A stretch of DNA of 64,000 bases from Bartonella doshiae NCTC 12862 = ATCC 700133 (GCF_000278155.1 NZ_JH725094.1:103685-167684), one strand, 5' to 3'; shown: positions 29,609-39,065, numbered from the stretch's first letter. The notes: generated from the sequence alone by a model not told the origin. Made by a program: numbers and translations.

Positions 29609-29656
29609 ACACTTATTTCGGCTTTAAATAAAATTGCTTAAAGTCGAAATAAGTGT
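29609..29656. repeat. 19-bp inverted repeat, possible bidirectional terminator
   Basis: The left arm at 29609-29627 begins ACACTTATTTCGG; the right arm at 29638-29656 is its reverse complement except for one position that would still pair as G-U in RNA. The loop is 10 bases. The stem is much longer than chance in this spacer. It lies between convergent genes, so a two-way terminator is the simplest reading, but neither side has a clean T-run; an RNA element or a miniature-repeat relic is also possible. Confidence 0.7.
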
Positions 29657-29807
29657 TATTTTACAGGATAGAAAACAGAAAAATTTAAAATTATTGAAAT
29701 GATTTATAACGCTTTATACGTACAAGATTATTCAAATCTGACTTGAATTAACATCCATAAAAAATAGATTAGGCAAAAACACAATCCCTGCTGCATAAAT
29801 CAAGCTA

Positions 29808-30623
29808 TTACAATTGCACATTTGTTTCGAAAATAAGTCCTTGATAAGCAGGTTCTACATGCGATGGTACATAATTTGTAAGCTCATTATAATCAAGCGA
29901 TCTATCCATATGTGTAAGTAAAGCTTTTTTTGGCTTTAAATACTCTATCCATTGCAACGCTTGATCAACGGAAAAATGACTTGGATGAGCTTCAAATTGA
30001 AGCGCTTCAATAATTAAAACTTCCAAATTCATAAGTTTTTCTAATGTTTTTTCGGGAAATCTATTAACATCTGTGCAATAGGCAACATTGCCAATTCGAA
30101 AACCTAAAGAATGAATAGAGCCATGAAATTGTAAATGCGTATTAATAGTTATTATGCCTCCCTGCCCATGAATGATAAATTGACTATCTTCATGAATGAG
30201 ATGCGCTTTTAAAATGGGTGAATAAGACGAATCCTTTGGAGTTTCAAAACAATATCCAAAAGCATTTTGTAGATGTTCTAGTGTAAAAGCATCTGCATAA
30301 ACATCTATCAAACATTTTTGAGCAAGCGCATAGCTGCGTAAATCATCAATACCATGAATATGATCTGCATGAGGATGTGTATAAAGTGCAGCATCAAGAT
30401 GGCTCACACCTGCATCAATCATTTGCGACCGAAAGTCTGGACCTGTATCAATAACGACAGTTGTTTTTTTTTCTGATGCATGAATACGTTCAACTAATAA
30501 AGAACTTCTATAGCGTTTATTTTTAGAATTATTTGGGTCACAAGCTCCCCAATCACCATTAGGACGCGGAACCCCAGGAGAGGAACCGCAGCCTAATATT
30601 GTAAACCGGTATCTATCAAACAT
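29808..30623 (-). CDS. MBL-fold metallohydrolase (PhnP/beta-lactamase-like)
   Basis: 271-aa metallo-beta-lactamase-fold hydrolase. It starts with the GCGSSPGVPRPNGDWGACD loop, which is typical of the PhnP-like phosphodiesterase group. Metal ligands are in YTHPHADHIHGIDDLR (HxHxDH), the later YCTDVNRFP (Asp), and LTHMDRSLDY (His). No phosphonate genes are nearby, so a phosphodiesterase role is only by family. It lies 9 bases downstream of tatD in the same minus-strand run, an arrangement common in alphaproteobacteria (metG-tatD-MBL). Confidence 0.88.
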   Translation of the reverse strand: MFDRYRFTILGCGSSPGVPRPNGDWGACDPNNSKNKRYRSSLLVERIHASEKKTTVVIDTGPDFRSQMIDAGVSHLDAALYTHPHADHIHGIDDLRSYALAQKCLIDVYADAFTLEHLQNAFGYCFETPKDSSYSPILKAHLIHEDSQFIIHGQGGIITINTHLQFHGSIHSLGFRIGNVAYCTDVNRFPEKTLEKLMNLEVLIIEALQFEAHPSHFSVDQALQWIEYLKPKKALLTHMDRSLDYNELTNYVPSHVEPAYQGLIFETNVQL

Positions 30624-30632
30624 ACCTTTACC

Positions 30633-31409
30633 TTATTTCATTTTTCTAAACAAACGAAAGGCATTTTGTGTCGTTATCTGAGCAGTTTCTTCAATACTCA
30701 AGCCAATAGTTTCAGCTAAAACAGAAGCTGTATAACGTACAAAAGATGGTTCATTTGTTTTTCCTCTATGAGGAATAGGAGCTAAAAATGGTGCATCCGT
30801 TTCAACCAATAAACGCGTATGAGGTACAATTTTTGCTATTTCACGGATTTCAAGTGCATTTTTAAAAGTAAGAATACCTGAAAAAGAGATGTATCCCCCA
30901 AGTTCAAGACCAGCACGAGCAAGTTGTATTCCAGACGAATAACAATGAAGTACAAATGGAAAAGGTCCTTCTTTTATCTGTTCACGCAATATTTTTTCCA
31001 TATCTTTATCAGCATTACGTGTATGTATGACAAGAGGAAGCTGTGTTTCTCGAGAAGCAATGATATGTTCGTAAAAAATTTTCTTTTGCTCTTCCGGTGA
31101 AGAATAATCATAATAATAATCAAGACCAACTTCCCCAAATGCAACAATTTTGGAAGTCTTCTTCGATAAATGAATGAGATCTTCAGCTTTAATATTTTGT
31201 TCTTCACAGGCATGATTAGGATGGGTGCCAACAGAACAAAAAATCTGATCATAGGCTTGTGTAATTGCTAAAAGCCTATCTAATTTATGAACATGTGTTG
31301 AAATCGTTATCATACGCTTAACATCAGCATCTAACGCACGCTGGATAACATTATCCAAATCTTGTACAAAATCTTCAAAATCAAGATGACAATGTGTATC
31401 AATGAGCAT
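30633..31409 (-). CDS. tatD: TatD family metal-dependent DNase/hydrolase
   Basis: 258 aa from ATG 31409 (MLIDTHCHLDFEDF); the frame extends 21 codons further but that would lie deep inside metG. Metal-binding signatures are DTHCHLD, the glutamate in AFGEVGLDYYYD, HTRNADKD, LHCYSSG and the aspartate in LVETDAPFLAP. TatD proteins are 3'-5' nucleases or D-aminoacyl-tRNA-related hydrolases of the amidohydrolase superfamily. It overlaps the end of metG by 11 bases, so it is coupled to it. Confidence 0.92.
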   Translation of the reverse strand: MLIDTHCHLDFEDFVQDLDNVIQRALDADVKRMITISTHVHKLDRLLAITQAYDQIFCSVGTHPNHACEEQNIKAEDLIHLSKKTSKIVAFGEVGLDYYYDYSSPEEQKKIFYEHIIASRETQLPLVIHTRNADKDMEKILREQIKEGPFPFVLHCYSSGIQLARAGLELGGYISFSGILTFKNALEIREIAKIVPHTRLLVETDAPFLAPIPHRGKTNEPSFVRYTASVLAETIGLSIEETAQITTQNAFRLFRKMK

Positions 31410-32958
31410 GATCAGTATCGTCTTTCTTAGAAAGATAACGAGGGAAAATAGGTTCTGGCGGCGGAAGATCAAGATTTTCTTGAATTCTTGAAGTACTTAT
31501 ATGATGTAATAATCGTTCTTCTTCAGCTATTGCAAGACTATCAAGAAGTTTAGTTGCTGATTGCGGTATAAAGGGTAAGAGCATAATTCCTATTCGCCGC
31601 AAAATTTCTACCGTTATATAAAGAACTGTAGAAAATCTTTCTGGGTTATTTTTTCGTAAATTCCAAGGTTGTTCATTGGCAAAATAACGATTAGCATCTG
31701 CTACAACAGAAAAAATAGCTGAAAGTGCTAAATGCATTCCTTGAAAAGACATAGATTGATATACGTTTTCAAGCGCTTGAAGAGATTGTTCTAAAAGTTG
31801 TTCATCTTGTTCTAATAACACACCTGATATAGGAACTTTTGCATTGCAATTTTTGGCAATCATAGACAAAGAGCGCTGTGCTAAATTTCCAAGATCATTC
31901 GCAAGGTCTGCATTAATACGATTGACAAAACTATCATGGCTATAACTACCATCCTGTCCAAACGGAACTTCACGAAGGAGGAAATAACGAACCTGATCAA
32001 GACCATAATGATCAACCATTTCAAAAGGATCAACAACGTTTCCAATGGATTTTGACATCTTTACACCACGATTGAGTAAAAAACCATGAGCAAAGATGCG
32101 CTTAGGCAATTCAATTCCAGCAGACATTAAAAATGCTAGCCAATAAATAGCATGAAAACGAATAATGTCTTTACCAATGATATGAGTGGTCGCAGGCCAA
32201 AAATCACGTTTTTTTGAGCCTTCATCAAAAAAATCAATTGCTGATAGATAATTTGTGAGGGCATCAACCCAAACATACATTACATGTTTTGGATTATTGG
32301 GAACACAAATGCCCCAATTAAAATTTGTTCGTGAAATAGAAACATCTTTTAAACCCGATTTAATAAAACTTATAACTTCATTGCGTCGTTCAGGAGGCGC
32401 GATGAAATCAGGATGTTTTTCATAATATTCAAGTAGAGCTTCTTCATAACGAGAGAGTCTAAAGAAATAGCTCTCTTCTTCGTTCCATTCAACGGGAGAA
32501 CCTAATTCTTTTTCACGACGGACATTATCTTTTCCAATTTCAGTATCCTTTTCTTCATAATAAGCTTCCTGTCGAACCGAATACCAACCTGCATAACGGC
32601 CAAGATAAATATCACCGTTAGCTTCCATCTTTTTCCAAATTTCTTGACACGCTTTAAAATGCCGCTCTTCTGTCGTACGAATAAAATCGCTGTTAGAACA
32701 ATTTAATGTTAGAAGCATTTTTTGAAACGTGGCACTGTTACGATCAGCAAGCTGTTTAGGCGTGATACCCAATTTTTCTGCTGCTTGTTGCATTTTTAAA
32801 CCATGCTCATCTGTTCCAGAAAGAAAAAATACACTTTTACCATCTAATCGTTGAAAACGTGCTAAAGCATCTGCTGCAATCGCACTATAGGCATGTCCAA
32901 TATGCGGTGCCCCATTGGGATAAAAAATTGGAGTTGTTATATAATATGTGTCATGCAT
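31399..32958 (-). CDS. metG: Methionyl-tRNA synthetase
   Basis: Class I synthetase charging tRNA-Met, 519 aa from ATG 32958. HIGH is in NGAPHIGHAYSAIAAD; the KMSKS loop is RGVKMSKSIGNVVDP. The four zinc-knuckle cysteines of the long MetG form are not evident and there is no C-terminal EMAP-like domain, as expected for the shorter group 2 type. The frame is open to 33000 (ATG, MSLYSF), but MHDTYYITTPIFYPNG matches the family start; neither has a strong ribosome-binding site. Confidence 0.95.
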   Translation of the reverse strand: MHDTYYITTPIFYPNGAPHIGHAYSAIAADALARFQRLDGKSVFFLSGTDEHGLKMQQAAEKLGITPKQLADRNSATFQKMLLTLNCSNSDFIRTTEERHFKACQEIWKKMEANGDIYLGRYAGWYSVRQEAYYEEKDTEIGKDNVRREKELGSPVEWNEEESYFFRLSRYEEALLEYYEKHPDFIAPPERRNEVISFIKSGLKDVSISRTNFNWGICVPNNPKHVMYVWVDALTNYLSAIDFFDEGSKKRDFWPATTHIIGKDIIRFHAIYWLAFLMSAGIELPKRIFAHGFLLNRGVKMSKSIGNVVDPFEMVDHYGLDQVRYFLLREVPFGQDGSYSHDSFVNRINADLANDLGNLAQRSLSMIAKNCNAKVPISGVLLEQDEQLLEQSLQALENVYQSMSFQGMHLALSAIFSVVADANRYFANEQPWNLRKNNPERFSTVLYITVEILRRIGIMLLPFIPQSATKLLDSLAIAEEERLLHHISTSRIQENLDLPPPEPIFPRYLSKKDDTDHAH

Positions 32959-33020
32959 GTCATACTCATTGTAAAACGCAATAAAGGAATACAATGACAT
33001 AACGCCTGTTAATCACATTG

Positions 33021-34076
33021 TCACGGAAAAAGCTCATTCTCATGAATGATCTTATGAACCCTAAAAAGCAAGTTGATAACGAATTGCTTTTTATCAAGAT
33101 TAAATGATTGCATTTCCTCTATTTCTTGATGAATCTTTTGCCACGCTTGTGCGCATTTTTTTGAGAAAATAAGATTCCCCCTTTCCGCTAGTATGATAGC
33201 TCTTTCTTGAATTTTATCAAGAACTTCATCACAAAGTTGTTGAAATTGAGTGCCCGAAGATGACATCGAAAATGTTTGGGCAAGATTATGTACAATAGCA
33301 GGATTACAAACAGATTGTTCTAAAATGGAATCAATAGTTCTAACAATTTCAAGTCCACCGTGACAGATAAGTAAGGCTGCTTTTCTGGGGATTCCTTTAG
33401 ATCTTTTTACAATCATCTCAACGGTTTTTTTATCCATAATACCCTGGTTGGAAAATAAATGTCTAATGACTTGTTTCATCTCATCATCACTCAATGGACG
33501 GAAAGAGATCTGTTGACACCGTGAACGAATTGTAGGAAGCAATTTTCCTGAAGAATGCGAAATAAGAATAAATAGTGTTTTAGAAGGAGGTTCCTCAAGT
33601 GTTTTGAGTATTGCATTGGCTGCACTTCTATTCATATCATCCGCAGAATCAATGATAACAATGCGCCACCCACCATCTTTTGATGTTTGGTTTAAAAAAT
33701 GCATAATATCGCGAATATCATCAATAAGTATGCCTGTTTTAAACTTTTGTGTTTTTACATCAAAACGACGTGAAATATGTAAAAGACCCGGATGGCTTCC
33801 CTGTATCATTTGGCGCCATATGATTGAATCATGCTCTGGTTGCAGAAAATCACCCTTTTGTGAACTTAATATATTCCATGCAAGATGAAAAGCCAATGTG
33901 GCTTTTCCAATACCATACTCCCCTTCAAATAATAGAGCATGATGTAAACGTCCCTCTTTAGCTATTTGTGCCAAAAAATAACGAGCAATCTCATGACCAA
34001 AAATGATATTATTTTGTAATGATGAAAGAACTGTGTCAATATCATCGTATTGGCGTAAGAAATTTACTTCACTCAT
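33021..34076 (-). CDS. holB: DNA polymerase III subunit delta'
   Basis: 351-aa clamp-loader subunit. The AAA+ fold shows a P-loop EGEYGIGKATLAFHLA, IIDSADDMNRSAANAILKTLEEPP (the strongly conserved delta' box) and LISHSSGKLLPTIRSRCQ with the SRC motif. It overlaps the end of tmk by 8 bases and precedes metG by 20 bases; the tmk-holB-metG-tatD run is a conserved cluster in Rhizobiales. Confidence 0.93.
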   Translation of the reverse strand: MSEVNFLRQYDDIDTVLSSLQNNIIFGHEIARYFLAQIAKEGRLHHALLFEGEYGIGKATLAFHLAWNILSSQKGDFLQPEHDSIIWRQMIQGSHPGLLHISRRFDVKTQKFKTGILIDDIRDIMHFLNQTSKDGGWRIVIIDSADDMNRSAANAILKTLEEPPSKTLFILISHSSGKLLPTIRSRCQQISFRPLSDDEMKQVIRHLFSNQGIMDKKTVEMIVKRSKGIPRKAALLICHGGLEIVRTIDSILEQSVCNPAIVHNLAQTFSMSSSGTQFQQLCDEVLDKIQERAIILAERGNLIFSKKCAQAWQKIHQEIEEMQSFNLDKKQFVINLLFRVHKIIHENELFP

Positions 34077-34716
34077 AAAGATGACCCAATATCAGTTGAT
34101 CACAAATATCTTTTATTTTCTGTGCAATCGCTTCTACTGAAAGTGTTGCATCAATTATTCGAAACCTATGAGGTTCTTGCTCTGCTAATTGAAGGAAAGC
34201 TTGGCGTCTCTGTTCTTGAATTTCAAGTTCATCTTTTTCAAAATAATCGATTTTTTCTTCTTTATTTCTTCGCAAATTTGCGCGCTCCATGCCATACATT
34301 GCTGGTATATCTAACAAGAATGTCAGGTGCGGCATAATGCCATTGAGCGCCACAGATTCCAAAATAGAAAGAGTGAAAAAATTCACTGCATTATTGAGCC
34401 CTTGATAAACACGTGTAGAATCAATAAAACGATCGCATAAAATGATCTTACCCTTTTGCAAAGAAGGTGCAATAACTTTACTCACATGATCAGTACGTGC
34501 TGCTGTAAGGAGAACTGTTTCAATCAAAGGTCCATAATGTTGTGCCTTCCCTGATAACAAGATATGGCGGATGACTTCTGCTCCTGCCGTTCCTCCTGGT
34601 TCTCGTGTTGTAATAACATCATATCCTTTGCTACCCAAATACTGAGCAAGCAAAGAAATTTGTGTTGTTTTTCCTACTCCCTCCCCTCCTTCAAATGTGA
34701 TAAAATAACCCAACAC
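34069..34716 (-). CDS. tmk: Thymidylate kinase
   Basis: 215 aa; phosphorylates dTMP to dTDP. The P-loop is FEGGEGVGKTTQ, followed by TREPGGT (dTMP/LID region) and the DR motif in LCDRFIDSTRVYQG. The LID segment NLRRNKEEKIDYFE is slightly longer than in E. coli. It lies 31 bases after the DacA-like gene on the same strand and overlaps holB by 8 bases. Confidence 0.95.
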   Translation of the reverse strand: MLGYFITFEGGEGVGKTTQISLLAQYLGSKGYDVITTREPGGTAGAEVIRHILLSGKAQHYGPLIETVLLTAARTDHVSKVIAPSLQKGKIILCDRFIDSTRVYQGLNNAVNFFTLSILESVALNGIMPHLTFLLDIPAMYGMERANLRRNKEEKIDYFEKDELEIQEQRRQAFLQLAEQEPHRFRIIDATLSVEAIAQKIKDICDQLILGHLYE

Positions 34717-34747
34717 GTGTGAATCTTAATCCTTATTTAGACAAGTC

Positions 34748-35911
34748 CTATAAATATTTCCGTAGCCATCCAATTGTTATTTCATAGATTGCATTTTTTA
34801 CTTTTGTAAAAAAGCTTCCTTCCCGAACAGAACTTCCAGAAAAAATTGGCTTTTCAAGAAGAACCTGTTTATCTTTTAAAATTTGAATAATACCAACAGA
34901 TTGCCCTAAAGCGATGGGAGCTTTTAATGGTCCACGATATTTAATTTTTGCTTTAACATTTATTGCATTTTCATTCGAAAGCATAAAACTTATTGGTTCT
35001 TTAACAATAAGAGGAACAAAACTCTGCAATCCACCATAAACAGAAGCACGACCAATTACCTCTCCTTTTGTGAAAATTGTTTTAAGATCAAATGTTGTTA
35101 ATCCCCATTGAAGAACGCGTTCTATTTCTTTTGTACGTCTTTTATCATCCCGCAAACCATTTATTGCTAAAAACAAGCGTCTATGATCTTTATAGATGGC
35201 TACAACCATAGAAAAACCTTCTCCCTCGCTGTAGCCAAAACCAAATCCTTCTACACCAATTTCCTTAGAAATAAGAGGATTTTTATTATATTGAAAAATT
35301 TTGTTCCAAGTAAAATGGGGTTCACGATAGAGCGCATAATAGTCAGGATATTCATGAGCAATATGACGTGCTAAAATGATCATATCACGCAACGTCACAA
35401 ACTGCCCCTCTTCAGGAAGTCCTGTTGCATTAACAAAATGGCTGTATGACAACCCAATTATCTTCGCTCGCTGATTCATTAATTTAGCAAAATCAACTTC
35501 ATTCCCCGATATCCCTTCAGCGAGGGTAATAGCTGCATCATTTCCATTGACAATAATTAAACCACGTAAAAGATCAGCAACACTAATTTCTGTTTTCACT
35601 TTTGCAAACATAGTGGTTGTACCAGAAGGTGCCCCACCCTTGCGCCAAGCATTTTCACTCACCTTAAATGTTTGAGTACTGCTTAACACTCTCTCTTTTA
35701 ATTGATGAAAGACCACTTCAGCTGTCATTAATTTCACTAATGAAGCAGGAAAAAAAGCAATATCGCTCTGTTTTTCAAAAAGTATTGTATCTGTGTTATC
35801 ATCTAATAAGAGTAATTGTGATGCAGAAGTTTGAAAACCTTGCGCTCTTCCCCAATCATTTAGCATCAACATCAAAAACAAGGTCAATAAAACCCTTAAT
35901 GCCGTATGCAT
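34748..35911 (-). CDS. DacA/PBP5-family D,D-carboxypeptidase homologue with altered motifs
   Basis: 387 aa from ATG 35911. This start has GGGAG 8 bases upstream and gives a clean signal peptide ending near GRAQG; an ATG at 35926 is less well spaced. The SxxK nucleophile motif is intact (S57-L-V-K60 in FFPASLVKLMT). The SxN motif reads N122-G-N124 (IIVNGNDAAI), where family members I know have SGN. The KTG motif is replaced: the aligned place reads GFGFGYSEGEGFSM, with F223-G-F225 where KTG is expected. The C-terminal PBP5-like beta domain is present. Either this lineage uses a non-canonical site or the protein has lost carboxypeptidase activity. It follows rlpA in a cell-envelope pair. Confidence 0.85.
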   Translation of the reverse strand: MHTALRVLLTLFLMLMLNDWGRAQGFQTSASQLLLLDDNTDTILFEKQSDIAFFPASLVKLMTAEVVFHQLKERVLSSTQTFKVSENAWRKGGAPSGTTTMFAKVKTEISVADLLRGLIIVNGNDAAITLAEGISGNEVDFAKLMNQRAKIIGLSYSHFVNATGLPEEGQFVTLRDMIILARHIAHEYPDYYALYREPHFTWNKIFQYNKNPLISKEIGVEGFGFGYSEGEGFSMVVAIYKDHRRLFLAINGLRDDKRRTKEIERVLQWGLTTFDLKTIFTKGEVIGRASVYGGLQSFVPLIVKEPISFMLSNENAINVKAKIKYRGPLKAPIALGQSVGIIQILKDKQVLLEKPIFSGSSVREGSFFTKVKNAIYEITIGWLRKYL

Positions 35912-36165
35912 AACTGATTCTCCCATATCCTAAGGATATCAGTATAAAGAATCTTTTTATGCAAGAAAAGATTTGTTTATTTCCCGCAAACCAAGAATTA
36001 TCTGCAAATAAAAAGCATTTTATTTTTGATCAAGATGATCAAAACAAAGTCGTTAGTATTTTAAAGACACACAAAATACAAGAAAAATTTATAATAAATA
36101 CGCAACATTATTCAATAAAAATTACTTATTTTTCAGCTATATATAATGAAAAGTTAACAACTTTT

Positions 36166-37080
36166 TTAAAAATTCCGTAGCCAACTTTCTTTTATTTTTC
36201 TGCCTAACTTATTTATAGAAGCTATCTGATCAAATGACTTTGGTTTTTCAACTAAAACGGGACCAATCTCCGGCAATTTTATTGAAAAAGTTTCATCAAA
36301 TTGTTTTCCTTCAATAGAATCTTTAACTGACCGCTCTTTTTTGCTGCCTGTATAGAATATGCCTGGTATAACATCTTCTTTTCTTTTTGGAACCATGGTC
36401 AATGCTAATAAAGATGAAACATCGTTTCCTGGAGTATATGAAGCCATCAAATAAGAACCGTCATAATAACCAACAGGCGCTTCAGCAATATACTCCACTT
36501 TGACGTTTGTTACACCTGCATCTACATACCCGAGCACTTTTGCAGCTTGTTTTGATAAATCAATGATTCTATCTTTTATAAAAGGACCACGATCATTCAC
36601 TCTAACAATAATAGAAGAGCCATTTTTCAGATTAGTAACGCGCGCATAACTGGGTAACGGCATTGTAGGATGAGCAGCAGTTAAAAGATTCATGTCATAA
36701 ATCTCACCGTTTGCTGTCAAACGCCCATGAAAATCTGAACCATACCATGATGCTTCCCCAATACGTTTATAGTTTGGATCATTCTGAGGATAGTACCACT
36801 TCCCTTTTATTTTGTAAGGTTTGCCAACCACAACCCGCCCATTCCCTACTTTTTTCGATTTACCTTGTACATTCGATTTACTCTGTATACTTGAAACTTT
36901 TTTAGGCATAGGAGTAGTTTTTGTCTCTGTTGTCTTATGGTTACAAGTACTCCTTTTTGAAAAGGATGACTTTTGACTCACACAGCAAGATATCAGTAAC
37001 TGAGAAATAGCTACTATAAAAGCAAATCGAAATGTTAATTTAAGAATGGAAGTAACTTTTTTCTCGCTATTTAAAAGCAT
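36166..37080 (-). CDS. rlpA: RlpA-family septal lipoprotein (DPBB domain)
   Basis: 304 aa. The N-terminus is a lipoprotein signal with lipobox LLISC (lipidated C32). The double-psi beta-barrel covers about residues 100-200: GEASWYGSDFHGRLTANGE, then RVTNLKNGSSIIVRVNDRGP and the catalytic-type aspartate in IIDLSKQAAKVLG. There is no SPOR domain; the C-terminal 80 residues are unassigned. RlpA cleaves naked glycan strands at the septum in some bacteria. A low-GC hairpin with arms AAAAGTT/AACTTTT at 36149-36165 touches the stop codon and could end transcription weakly. Confidence 0.9.
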   Translation of the reverse strand: MLLNSEKKVTSILKLTFRFAFIVAISQLLISCCVSQKSSFSKRSTCNHKTTETKTTPMPKKVSSIQSKSNVQGKSKKVGNGRVVVGKPYKIKGKWYYPQNDPNYKRIGEASWYGSDFHGRLTANGEIYDMNLLTAAHPTMPLPSYARVTNLKNGSSIIVRVNDRGPFIKDRIIDLSKQAAKVLGYVDAGVTNVKVEYIAEAPVGYYDGSYLMASYTPGNDVSSLLALTMVPKRKEDVIPGIFYTGSKKERSVKDSIEGKQFDETFSIKLPEIGPVLVEKPKSFDQIASINKLGRKIKESWLRNF

Positions 37081-37525
37081 CTGTCAACCTGCTTATTCTT
37101 GTTGAGTATTTATCGCAAAAACACACCTTCTATATGCCCCACCTATTACGATAGGAAGTTCATATTTGTAGATGCCCCCTTAGCGCCCTTAATAGCTTTT
37201 AAATTCACTTGTTCAAGGGGAGATTAACATATTATTAACCTTTTCTCTTTTTCACAAGAAATAAATGTATTGTAATAACATTACAATACATAAAAAATAA
37301 TAAAAATCAATGTATTAATAAAAATACGACCTTATAATATAAACTGTGAATAAATAAAATTATTTTGTTTAAAGCGCAGACAATGATTCTCGTTAAGGCA
37401 AAAAATAATCGCAAATCAATGAATCAAAGAGTCGTAAAAAACTTGAAACAGAAAAAATATACAAGAAAAACAATAGAATCAAAATTCCCAAACTTTTGTA
37501 TAAACACCACTGACTTTTTTAGCCA
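37081..37525. other. AT-rich spacer between rlpA and tRNA-Lys
   Basis: About 445 bases. The right part is mostly A-rich on the plus strand, and a frame there (37365-37649) runs through the tRNA, so it is not a gene. The rlpA promoter should lie near 37081-37200. No terminator was seen for the tRNA. Confidence 0.4.
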
Positions 37526-37601
37526 TGGTGAGCGCGCAGGGATTCGAACCCTGGACCTACTGATTAAAAGTCAGTTGCTCTACCAGCTGAGCTACGCGCT
37601 C
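37526..37601 (-). tRNA. tRNA-Lys (anticodon TTT)
   Basis: The minus strand folds as a 76-base tRNA: acceptor GAGCGCG pairs with CGCGCTC, discriminator A and an encoded CCA at 37526-37528. The D-loop has AGCTCAGCTGGTAGAGC; the anticodon arm is CTGAC-TTTTAAT-CAG with anticodon TTT; the T-arm has GGTTCGAATCC. All arms pair. Confidence 0.97.
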
Positions 37602-38351
37602 CCAAACAAGTCATTCCTCTTGCAGAAAGTGAGTGAAACATACGGTTGACTTTTCATTTGGTCAACACCTTTTAAAAAAAATATTCTTCTTTATTTTAGT
37701 TATCAATATTTTTTCTGATTCTTCTCCTTTCTACATCACTGTATATGCAATTTTTTTCCCTTTTTGCGCTTGATTGAAAATAGTCATTCAAACATATAAT
37801 GCTCCATATCCTCTAAAATATGAAAGAATAAATATTTTTGCCTCTCTCAATATTTGTATGATTTCGGTTATGCATAAATGATGCATGCAGTATTTCACAT
37901 CTGTAAAAAACTTTACTGAAAAGAAATACGTGAAATGATTCTAAATACATATTAAGTAATGCATTCACACTAAAATGAGAAATAAACTTTTCGTTGATAG
38001 TTCTATGTCAGAAATTATAAAAGGTGCAGATACACTCCAAGAAAACAGATGTTTACTTCAAAAATGATTGTGGAATTTATCTTCAATTCGCATCATGCGA
38101 AAAAATATAATTTATAGATATGTAAAAAAACGTCATTAATATATTGATATTCATATAAATATATAATAAAAATGTTTTAAACACAATTATAACATAAAAG
38201 TTTATATCGCAATGTAATTGTTTATTTATAATTAAATAAATATTTTTCATTATTTTAATTTATAAAATATTTGTAATATATATTACTCATTTGTAATATA
38301 TATTCTTTATTTTCTATTTGTCTCTTTTCGATTTTTTGAATGGAATATTGA
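37602..38351. other. 750-base very AT-rich spacer before lexA
   Basis: No convincing reading frame on either strand. The section from 38100 to 38340 is extremely AT-rich and includes a 20-base-period duplicated element at 38269-38304. The region must hold the promoters of tRNA-Lys (minus strand, right of 37601) and lexA (plus strand). A small RNA cannot be excluded from sequence reading. Confidence 0.4.
38269..38304 (+). repeat. Tandem direct repeat upstream of lexA
   Basis: ATTTGTAATATATATT occurs twice, at 38269-38284 and 38289-38304, with a 20-base period (close to two helical turns), ending 47 bases before the lexA start. Position suggests an operator or promoter duplication. It does not match the GTTC-N7-GTTC SOS box of alphaproteobacteria, and no such box was found between 38280 and 38351. 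Confidence 0.55.
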
Positions 38352-39065
38352 ATGCTGACATGTAAGCAATATGAGCTACTCTTGTTCATTCACAATCATA
38401 TGAAAGAAACTGGAATTCCTCCTTCCTTTGATGAGATGAAGGTTGCATTGGAGCTTGCTTCAAAATCTGGAATTCATAGGCTCATTACAGCGCTAGAAGA
38501 AAGAGGCTTTATACGTCGTTTATCAAATCGTGCTCGTGCGGTAGAAATTATCCGTCTTCCTGATAAAATAACATTCAATCTTTCTTCAGCACGTAAAATT
38601 TCTCCAAGTGTATTAGAAAAAAACAAAAAAAGAGTACCAAAAAACTCTGAAAATCTTGATAATTTTTCTTTAGAAAATAAAAAAAATATTACTATTCCGA
38701 TTATGGGACGTATTGCTGCTGGTGTGCCTATTTCCGCTATACAGCAACAAACAAACACACTTTCTTTGCCGTCAGATATGATAAACTTGGAGGCACATTA
38801 TGCTTTAGAAGTCAAAGATAACTCTATGATTGAAGCTGGTATTCTTGACAGTGATACTATACTTGTTCGACATCAAAATACAGCAGCACTCGGTGAAATT
38901 ATTGTCGCATTCATTGATAAAAAAGAAGCAACCTTAAAGCGTTATCGACGCAAAGGTGCTTTAATTGCATTGGAAGCAGCAAATCCTCATTATGAAACAC
39001 GTACATATAGACCTGAGTGTATACAGATACAGGGTAAAGTCATTGGGCTTATTCGCAAATATTAA
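38352..39065 (+). CDS. lexA: LexA repressor
   Basis: 237-aa SOS repressor and autoprotease. The N-terminal winged helix is [20 protein letters not shown] through [20 protein letters not shown]. The cleavage site is the Ala-Gly in [11 protein letters not shown]; the catalytic serine is in [14 protein letters not shown] and the lysine in [13 protein letters not shown] linker of about 45 residues rich in Lys and Asn makes it longer than E. coli LexA, as is usual in Rhizobiales. It is a single gene after a long spacer. Confidence 0.95.
   Translation: MLTCKQYELLLFIHNHMKETGIPPSFDEMKVALELASKSGIHRLITALEERGFIRRLSNRARAVEIIRLPDKITFNLSSARKISPSVLEKNKKRVPKNSENLDNFSLENKKNITIPIMGRIAAGVPISAIQQQTNTLSLPSDMINLEAHYALEVKDNSMIEAGILDSDTILVRHQNTAALGEIIVAFIDKKEATLKRYRRKGALIALEAANPHYETRTYRPECIQIQGKVIGLIRKY

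Larger units (their letters stand above)
29250..29807. other. Convergent intergenic region
   Basis: The 560 bases between the plus-strand pcs operon and the minus-strand MBL hydrolase hold the pcs-operon terminator, the possible 32-residue peptide gene on the minus strand, and a long inverted repeat at 29609-29656. Nothing else was recognised. Confidence 0.6.

Noticed and set aside
35959-36180. 73-codon plus-strand frame between the DacA-like gene and rlpA
   Set aside because: It runs into the end of rlpA, has a low-complexity AT-rich codon content and lacks a ribosome-binding site. I could not relate it to any family.
37365-37649. 94-codon plus-strand frame across the tRNA-Lys gene
   Set aside because: It is antisense to a fully folded tRNA; the protein-like end is the tRNA complement.
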